Part shown: piece by piece, positions 58,490 to 64,000 of the stretch
How positions within the stretch are numbered: the stretch's first letter is position 1
Layout of the letters: the number at the start of each line of letters is the position of its first letter
NCBI GenBank assembly: GCA_016025055.1
Contig: CP065590.1
Span: 4,712,001-4,776,000, forward strand
From: Chryseobacterium indologenes
Lineage (GTDB): Bacteria > Bacteroidota > Bacteroidia > Flavobacteriales > Weeksellaceae
DNA length: 64,000 bases
Direction: 5' to 3'
Translations under genes and position numbers: made by a program
Notes under the pieces: generated by a model
What the model was told of the DNA's origin: nothing
Database searches by the model: none
What the model saw: the letters and a program-made list of their open reading frames with translations, nothing else

Positions 58490-59076
58490 ATGAATAAAGG
58501 TGAACGTACGAGGCAGATGATCATTGAAAAATCTGCTCCACTTTTTAACAAAAAGGGATGGCAGCAACAGCAATGAGTGATATTATGGATGTTACCAAGC
58601 TTTCCAAAGGCAGCCTGTATGTTCATTTTGACAATAAAGACGTATTAGTAGAAGCTGCTGTAGATTATAATATGGATCAATTACAAAGGAAAGTAATAGC
58701 ATCAATAAATAAATTTCAACATCCGAAGGATAAATTATTTGCCTATATAGATGCATTTAAGAACCCCTTAAATCCTCCGGTAGCCGGAGGTTGTCCGATG
58801 CTGAACTTTGGAATGGAAGCTGATGACCAAAATGAGGTAATACTTAAGAAAGTAGCGGATCTGGTGAATAAAAGTCAGCACCTGATCAGTGAAATTATTG
58901 TAGAAGGCATTGAAAAGGGCATTTTTAAAGCCGACTGGAATCACGAAGAATTTTCTACCATAATGTTTGCCATGCTGGAAGGAGGCATTTTTATAAGTAA
59001 TACCACTAAGAAAATTGATAAAATGAGTATTATCAATAAAAGTCTGAAAAAAATGATTGAGGCACAGTTGCCTTAA
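58490..59076 (+). CDS. TetR-family regulator (frameshifted)
   Basis: The start at 58490 reads MNKGERTRQMIIEKSAPLFN KKG and then needs one extra G at 58555-58557 to continue into MAATAMSDIMDVTKLSKGSL YVHFDNKD, giving about 195 aa. The HTH (TKLSKGSLYVHFDNKD) is typical TetR; the ligand domain ends MLEGGIFISNTTKKIDKMSI. It most likely represses itself and the SDR gene downstream, since both have the same operator. Confidence 0.85.
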
Positions 59077-59092
59077 TTTTTTTAAAACAAAA

Positions 59093-59108
59093 ATGACCGA
59101 TAGGTCAT
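59093..59108 (+). promoter_or_regulatory. Second TetR operator, upstream of SDR gene
   Basis: ATGACC-gata-GGTCAT, the same half sites as at 58443-58458 with only the 4-base spacer changed, 32 bases before the SDR start codon. Confidence 0.75.
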
Positions 59109-59140
59109 ATATATAATATTAATATTCTAAAATAGAAATT

Positions 59141-59956
59141 ATGTCAAAAACCATTTTTATTACCGGAGCATCCCGCGGATTTGGGAGACTTTGGGCAGAA
59201 GCATTTTTAAAACGTGGCGATAAAGTCATTGCCACAGCACGCAACAAAGAAACGTTACATGATCTTGTTGAGAAATACGGGGACAACGTATTTCCCCTTC
59301 AACTTGATGTCAATAGCCGTAAAGATTCTTTTGAGGCCGTTGAAAAAGCCTATGCACAGTTTGGAAAGATCGATGTACTGATTAATAATGCCGGATACGG
59401 TCTGTTCGGAGCCATTGAAGAAACTTCCGAAAAAGAAGCACGTGACCAGATGGAAACTAACTTTTTTGGAACACTATGGATGACCCAGGCAGTACTGCCT
59501 ATCATGAGAGCCCAGCAAAGCGGTCATATTATACAGGTTTCCAGCTTTCTGGGGTTGGTTACTTTACCTATATTAGGATTGTACAATGCCTCCAAATTTG
59601 CGGTGGAAGGATTTAGCGAAACACTGGCAAGTGAAGTGAAGCAAATGGGGATCAATATTTCTTTGGTTGAACCCAATGGTTATGCCACGGATTGGGCAGG
59701 AGCATCAGCTTTTCAAACTGAACCGATGGAAATATATCATCCGGTGAAAGAAGCCTTCATAAAAAGTGCAACACCCGATATTTACGGAAACCCCGAAGCC
59801 ACAGTAACGGCCATAGAGAAGCTGATTGACTCTCCTAACCCACCCTTACGACTGCTACTTGGAAAGATTGCGTATCCAGCGGTCAAGAACACTTATGAAC
59901 AGCGTTTGGCCAGTTTTGAAGAATGGAAAGATATTTCCGAGAAGGCACATGGATAA
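59141..59956 (+). CDS. SDR-family oxidoreductase
   Basis: 271 aa. NAD(P) site TGASRGFGRLWAEAFLKRGD, NNAGYG, and catalytic Ser and LYNASKFAVEGFSETL (Tyr-x-x-x-Lys) are present. Classical SDR of unknown substrate. Sits 64 bases after the TetR gene and behind its own operator, so probably induced with a toxic or small organic ligand. Terminator at 60062-60096. Confidence 0.92.
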   Translation: MSKTIFITGASRGFGRLWAEAFLKRGDKVIATARNKETLHDLVEKYGDNVFPLQLDVNSRKDSFEAVEKAYAQFGKIDVLINNAGYGLFGAIEETSEKEARDQMETNFFGTLWMTQAVLPIMRAQQSGHIIQVSSFLGLVTLPILGLYNASKFAVEGFSETLASEVKQMGINISLVEPNGYATDWAGASAFQTEPMEIYHPVKEAFIKSATPDIYGNPEATVTAIEKLIDSPNPPLRLLLGKIAYPAVKNTYEQRLASFEEWKDISEKAHG

Positions 59957-60061
59957 TCTTCACTTCAAAGTATTGAACCACTGTAATTTTTTCTTTATTT
60001 GGCTTACACGAAACAAATCATCAATAAAAGTGTTTGAAAAAATTTATTAAGAATGCTGAAG

Positions 60062-60096
60062 GAGACAACTATAAATTGGTTGTCTCTCTTTTTGAC
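60062..60096 (+). terminator. Terminator downstream of SDR gene
   Basis: Arms gagacaac / gttgtctc with a 9-base loop and T-rich tail. Confidence 0.75.
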
Positions 60097-60371
60097 CATT
60101 AAAATAATTCATACATCTAATTTTAACGACTGCTATTTTTTGGAAAAACCTGAGACAGATATTGATATATGTACAGTATTTAAGCTGCTCTTTAAAGATT
60201 AATAACAAACATCACTAATGCAATAAATGCATACTCAATATTCCGATCAGTACTTTGCCATTCTTTGAATTTCAAACAGCTACAATTGAATTGTGGGCTT
60301 TTGGGTGATAGTATCAATAAGACAAAAATAAACGAAGTAGATATTTTTTCCCACATATGAGAAATAAAGAG

Positions 60372-60434
60372 TGATCCTGTGAAATATTGAGAGGACTAAA
60401 AGTTTTTTTAAGAACTCTGTCACAGTAATTTTGA
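60372..60434. repeat. Imperfect direct repeat, copy A
   Basis: 63 bases (ctgtgaaatattgagag and onwards) that recur at 61069-61132 with about three quarters of bases the same. Confidence 0.5.
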
Positions 60435-60619
60435 TCGTGTCATCATTACCAACAGGCTAAAGTCAAGACGGTATTAAATTGAGCTATTTAAGTACAAAAT
60501 CAGGAAAAATAAATGTATATGAATAACTGAAGAACAGGTAATTGGTCTGGACGATAGATAATGGATGAATTGAATACAGCCAGGTACTTTAGTTATCAGG
60601 AAGCAGTTTAATTGAGTTT

Positions 60620-60871
60620 ATGCAAATTATGAGAATAAATAATAAAGATTATAACATTGGCATGACAAAAGAGGAATTTATCGAACAGAATGGTATAGGC
60701 GAAAACGTATTTGAAGATCATGTGTGGTATTATACATTTAAAAAGAATTATTTATTTGGAAAAGAAGTTGTTTTTATCGAATTTGATAATGATATAGCAG
60801 TATTTATCTCTTTCAGATTCGTCTATGGAAAAATTAGAAGACCCCAATCTACATTGATAAGCAATCTATGA
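60620..60871 (+). CDS. Small uncharacterised protein
   Basis: 83 aa, or 80 from the Met at 60629 (MRINNKDYNIGMTKEEFIEQ). It contains a helix-then-strand layout with VWYYTFKKNYLFGKEVVFIE FDND. No signal peptide, no known family. Stand-alone, surrounded by non-coding DNA. Coding is plausible from the amino acid makeup, but not certain. Confidence 0.5.
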   Translation: MQIMRINNKDYNIGMTKEEFIEQNGIGENVFEDHVWYYTFKKNYLFGKEVVFIEFDNDIAVFISFRFVYGKIRRPQSTLISNL

Positions 60872-61018
60872 TGCGAAATGATTAGTGTGATAATATGAGT
60901 CACATTAAATGCCTGAGTAGATAAGCTACGCGGGTATAAATATATGCGATTCAATATTTTTTCCTCAGAAACCAATAAGCAATGAACTAGTAACTCTTTT
61001 ATATTTTTTTATTAATGT

Positions 61019-61050
61019 AACCGCACAGTATTTTTTGTGCGGTTTTTTAT
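61019..61050 (+). terminator. Terminator
   Basis: Stem aaccgcaca / tgtgcggtt with a short loop and T6 tail. Confidence 0.75.
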
Positions 61051-61068
61051 TTCTGCAAGAAATCGGGA

Positions 61069-61132
61069 GTTACTCTGTGAAATATTGAGAGTATTGAAAG
61101 TCTTTAAAAGAATACTGTTATAGTAATTTTGA
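61069..61132. repeat. Imperfect direct repeat, copy B
   Basis: 64 bases resembling 60372-60434, at a distance of 698 bases. Confidence 0.5.
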
Positions 61133-61351
61133 ATTAACAAATCTAATCACTCTAAAATAATATGTATTTAAAAAAGTAACCATATGATAAAGAATGCTAA
61201 TGTAATTATATTGTGGGTCAGTCTATTGGCTATAAAATGGTTGCTATTTTAAATATTGATGAAAAGAAGACTTTACATGAAAACATATTACTAAACTAAA
61301 GACCGATGGAAAATATAACACTTGTATTTCAACACCTAAAAAATAAGCTAA

Positions 61352-61785
61352 ATGAATATTGATTTTAAGAATCTGAATATCGGGCAGTTAATCCAGACGA
61401 GAGTAGATGAATTGAACATTAAGATGAGTCGTATTTGCAATTTTTTAGATGCACAGAAACTGACATTAATGAAATGTATAAACGCGTTGATCTCCCCTCC
61501 GATTTGCTGTTAAAATGGAGCAAACTTCTTGAATATGATTTTTTCAGGCTTTATTCCCAACATTTGATATTGTTTAGTCCTCCCAGAAGTAATGAATACA
61601 GCAGCGCAACGGTAACTGCCAAATCCCAGTTACCTCAATTTCGAAAACATGTTTACACAAAGGAGATTATTGAATTTATATTAGAGACTATAACAGCTGG
61701 TGAGAAAACTAAAAATGAGGTAATGCAGGATTATAAAATACCAAAAGCAACACTCTACAAATGGATTGATAAATATCAAAAATAA
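61352..61785 (+). CDS. HTH protein, transposase-OrfA-like (frameshifted)
   Basis: The start at 61352 reads MNIDFKNLNIGQLIQTRVDE LNIKMSRICNF and stops unless one T is added to the T6 run at 61441-61446; then it continues as FRCTETDINEMYKRVDLPSD to about 144 aa. The C-terminal HTH is KTKNEVMQDYKIPKATLYKW IDKY, like IS3-type OrfA or Pfam HTH_28. No DDE catalytic part. Six bases upstream of a second HTH gene. Confidence 0.72.
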
Positions 61786-61790
61786 CAATA

Positions 61791-62123
61791 ATGAATAGTT
61801 TACAACCTGATTATCATAGAATTTTCAACGATATTCTTTCTAAAAAAAATCCTGTCAATAAAATTGCATGCCTTAAAATTCTTGAAAAGAAAGACTTATC
61901 AGCTTTAGATGTGATTAAATTGAATACTCTTATTTTTAGTTACACAGAGAGAAACACTCCTTCAGGCATAGGTGAAAATAAGCATAGAAGCTATAACAAG
62001 ACTGATATACTCTACATGTTGGATTTTCAGAAGGAGAACGGGTATAACAACAGCCAAATTTCTCTGTATTTTAGAGTAAGCCGCAATTCCATAGCCAAAT
62101 GGCGGAAAATTTTTGGATATTAG
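61791..62123 (+). CDS. Small HTH protein
   Basis: 110 aa. The C-terminal half (YNKTDILYMLDFQKENGYNN SQISLYFRVSRNSIAKWRKI F) is a helix-turn-helix of the transposase-OrfA type; the N-terminal half is helical. No catalytic residues for transposition. It begins 5 bases after the first HTH gene, so the two form one unit, probably DNA-binding partners. A terminator lies 150 bases downstream. Confidence 0.72.
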   Translation: MNSLQPDYHRIFNDILSKKNPVNKIACLKILEKKDLSALDVIKLNTLIFSYTERNTPSGIGENKHRSYNKTDILYMLDFQKENGYNNSQISLYFRVSRNSIAKWRKIFGY

Positions 62124-62274
62124 GTGGTTGAAAATAGCACAATAATGCTTTGATGGTAGGTTCTACAACATAAATAATTCCCATGCTACAAAGATTTGAA
62201 ATTTAGCTGCAATTTGATTGACAGCCGGTTATTAAGGTTTGACATGTGGTCGTTTAAATCATAATACCTATTTG

Positions 62275-62300
62275 ACCTCTTGTTTTACAAGAGGTTTTTT
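62275..62300 (+). terminator. Terminator of HTH gene pair
   Basis: Stem acctcttg / caagaggt with T6 tail. Confidence 0.75.
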
Positions 62301-62548
62301 ATGCATAATTATCCGGTAAGCTCAATACAAAAATGGTCTCGGTAACTTAATTCTTAATGTCAATGATGGAGGAATCCATGCTATTAAAGACATCATTTTT
62401 AGAGTCTATAATGAGGTTAAGATGAAAAATAATTCTTTTACAGTATATCATGGAACATACATATAAAAAAGTACTATTCGTGAGATATTGTGAGACTTTA
62501 GTGTATCATTGAGAGATTACTTATTCTTTAAAATTCTATAGTAGAAAG

Positions 62549-62556
62549 TAGTTTTG
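62549..62556 (+). promoter_or_regulatory. -7 element of surface-protein gene
   Basis: TAGTTTTG, 41 bases before the ATG at 62598. A weak T-rich -33 region lies at the right distance. Confidence 0.35.
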
Positions 62557-62597
62557 TACAGGAAATACATCAATAACAAAAAAGCATTATATTATTT

Positions 62598-63488
62598 ATG
62601 AAAAAAAAAATTATTTTCGGACTTGCACTCTCTTGTATGTGCCTGTTCCCAAAAGCCCAGGTCGGGGTAAATACAAATACACCCAATAGCACATTAGTGG
62701 TTAATGGTTCCTTTGAAGCAGACTATAAGGAAATTAAGGTTAATAATTATTTAATGTCTGTTAATGACTTTTATCTTACATATAATGGTACGGGTGACTC
62801 TAATTTTCAACTTCCGTCTATCCAAACCGCTAATAAAAGTTTTACAGGAAGAATTTACAAGATTAAAAACATTTCAACTTCTGCTATCGTGCTGGGGCCT
62901 TCAGACGGGAATGCCTTAAGAGTGGATAATAACTTGGTGACCCAATTTAGAATTCCTGCAGGCAGTTATGTCGAGGTAGTGAATAATGCCAATGCGACCG
63001 GAGGAACCTGGGATCTTTCTTTTACCGGCATCTCAAAACCGAGTCAGCTAGAAGTATACGGCGCTCAATTAACTATTCCTCCACATGGGTCAGGGATACC
63101 GAATGTGCCAGACTGGACGGGTCATAGTAATACGAATTATGATTCAGGAACGGGAAGTGATCGTTGGTGGATTATAAGTAAGTCTTCCAGCGCTTATTCA
63201 TATAACAGTTCTTATAACAACGCCAGTAGAATGACCCTTGTCTATGAATATCAGGGAACTCCTTTTAACCTTCAGAATATGAATCCTATTATTACCTGTG
63301 GAAATAATTCCAGCTATCCCGATGTATTTATAGGTTCCTTTGTAAAATTGGCTAATAACGGAACGAATGGAAAAACCAGGTTGACAGTTTCAGTAGCAAG
63401 AGTAGATTTTATAGGAGACGATGGTTCTAATGCAAGTAACTGGACGGGAACGTTTCTGATGAATGTTCTACTAGCGCGTTCATTATAA
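62598..63488 (+). CDS. Secreted surface protein with VGVNT-type N-terminal module
   Basis: 296 aa with signal peptide ending LFPKAQ. The first 110 mature residues (VGVNTNTPNSTLVVNGSFEA, DFYLTYNGTGDSNFQLPS, GRIYKIKNIS) are like those of the 53218-54324 protein, but the C-terminal 150 aa differ (LEVYGAQLTIPPHGSGIPNV, NPIITCGNNSSYPDVFIGSF) and look beta-rich. So one anchoring or trimerising module is paired with two different heads. Function unknown. Confidence 0.8.
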   Translation: MKKKIIFGLALSCMCLFPKAQVGVNTNTPNSTLVVNGSFEADYKEIKVNNYLMSVNDFYLTYNGTGDSNFQLPSIQTANKSFTGRIYKIKNISTSAIVLGPSDGNALRVDNNLVTQFRIPAGSYVEVVNNANATGGTWDLSFTGISKPSQLEVYGAQLTIPPHGSGIPNVPDWTGHSNTNYDSGTGSDRWWIISKSSSAYSYNSSYNNASRMTLVYEYQGTPFNLQNMNPIITCGNNSSYPDVFIGSFVKLANNGTNGKTRLTVSVARVDFIGDDGSNASNWTGTFLMNVLLARSL

Positions 63489-63876
63489 ATTTAAATGGTA
63501 AATCTAAGATTCTAAAAACACTATAAAGAGATTTTGTAACATATTTAAAATAACACATATTGTTTTGTTCAATAATTATTTTGCTATAAAGCCCGTTACT
63601 TTTAACTGGCTTTTTTGTGAAAAAATACTTGGCAGTATGATTGACTTTCAGAAACAATTATTTATTCTTTGAGTCAACAGATGTAATGTACTCACTCTCT
63701 GATCATAAGTAATAATAGATGATAAAATTATGGTAAACATATTAAAAGATAAGAAACTATGAAAATTGGTGTACAAGTTGGTATTAGAATATTTGTGTTA
63801 ACAGATATGAATTTCTACAATTTACTAATGGATTATAGAACAATTTGTAATTTTAAAATAGATCTTATTTGAAACG
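63489..63876. other. Intergenic region
   Basis: Terminator at 63588-63617, otherwise AT-rich with no supported gene. Confidence 0.4.
63588..63617 (+). terminator. Terminator after surface-protein gene
   Basis: Stem aagcc-gtta / taac-ggctt with one unpaired base on each side and a T6 tail. Confidence 0.7.
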
Positions 63877-64000
63877 ATGAAAACATTTTTATTTATTTTG
63901 TTTTTGCCAATTTTTGTTTCTTCTCAAAACTTCCTTAAGCAGAATATTGACAGCAGAATCAAGCAAATTAATGATGAAAAATTTCAGAATACTTATGGTG
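63877..64000 (+). CDS. Secreted protein, partial (right edge)
   Basis: Forty-one codons visible. It starts with a signal peptide (MKTFLFILFLPIFVSSQ) and continues FLKQNIDSRIKQINDEKFQN. The rest lies outside the window; no family can be named. Confidence 0.6.
   Translation, partial: MKTFLFILFLPIFVSSQNFLKQNIDSRIKQINDEKFQNTYG

Larger units (their letters stand above)
59957..60619. other. Intergenic region
   Basis: Apart from a terminator (60062-60096) and an imperfect direct repeat at 60372-60434, no gene or clear remnant is seen in 663 bases. Confidence 0.4.
60872..61351. other. Intergenic region
   Basis: Holds a terminator at 61019-61050 (likely for the 83-aa gene) and the second copy of the imperfect repeat. 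No supported gene. Confidence 0.4.
62124..62597. other. Intergenic region
   Basis: Contains the terminator at 62275-62300 and a -7 element at 62549-62556. A short open stretch around 62380-62465 is not supported as a gene. Confidence 0.4.

Overview
This window looks like a chromosome segment from a Bacteroidota/Flavobacteriia organism, most like Chryseobacterium and relatives. The signs are low GC, SusC/SusD outer-membrane pairs, a T9SS C-terminal sorting domain, promoters of the TTG-(about 19)-TAnnTTTG type, and lipoprotein and Sec signal peptides on many proteins. The species call is inference; no 16S gene is present.

Layout. (1) 1-7,866, minus: a three-gene RHS/YD-repeat operon, made of a T9SS-sorted secreted protein, a 1,027-aa YD-repeat protein, and an RHS-core protein whose polymorphic C-terminus lies off the left edge. 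(2) 8,068-9,061, minus: two tandem small secreted paralogues. (3) 9,158-18,259, minus: a polysaccharide utilisation locus with SusC, SusD, a GH144-type glucanase lipoprotein, an esterase-like hydrolase and a GH3 beta-glucosidase; the best guess for its substrate is beta-1,2-glucan. (4) 18,606-30,189: mostly housekeeping genes (DUF4197, DUF493, ArsC-like, deoxynucleoside kinase, glutaminyl cyclase, VOC/GNAT/SRPBCC, CPA1 antiporter, bestrophin, DUF2490, VOC, DinB-like). (5) 30,375-33,975, minus: a TolC-HlyD-ABC2 permease efflux operon. (6) 34,312-40,722, minus: two protease-inhibitor-type genes, ecotin and a 1,959-aa alpha-2-macroglobulin-like protein. (7) 40,741-42,888, plus: UbiA-like prenyltransferase, recF and a DciA/DUF721 gene. 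(8) 42,951-46,729, minus: Gcr-type recombinase protein, MtgA, and a siderophore/cobalamin-type binding protein, followed by tRNA-Arg(ACG). (9) 46,918-52,842: an accessory block with a chimeric SDR remnant at a REP-like hairpin, a cupin, two Cys-nucleophile alpha/beta hydrolases separated by a 238-bp tandem repeat, a flavodoxin, an AraC regulator and a truncated epimerase. (10) 53,218-64,000: looser accessory DNA with two surface proteins sharing an N-terminal module, a CDF transporter, a Crp/Fnr regulator, an almost identical tandem pair of 203-aa glycine-rich-tail proteins, a TetR-SDR pair with matching operators, two small HTH genes, and a partial secreted gene at the right edge.

A caution for any reader: ten genes are broken by a single-base gain or loss, each in or beside a short homopolymer run (T9SS protein, small secreted protein, bglX, DUF4197, CPA1 antiporter, TolC, alpha-2-macroglobulin, UbiA-like, TetR, HTH). 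In every case a one-base correction restores a full-length family member. That pattern fits uncorrected sequencing indels much better than ten independent gene losses, so I annotate these as single genes with the frameshift noted.

The strongest candidates for new biology are the duplicated glycine-rich-tail proteins, the alpha-2-macroglobulin that lacks its thioester cysteine yet carries a SusC-plug-like motif, the split T9SS/YD/RHS operon, and the REP-like hairpin at the junction of a fused SDR remnant. None of these is shown to be a new system by sequence reading alone.
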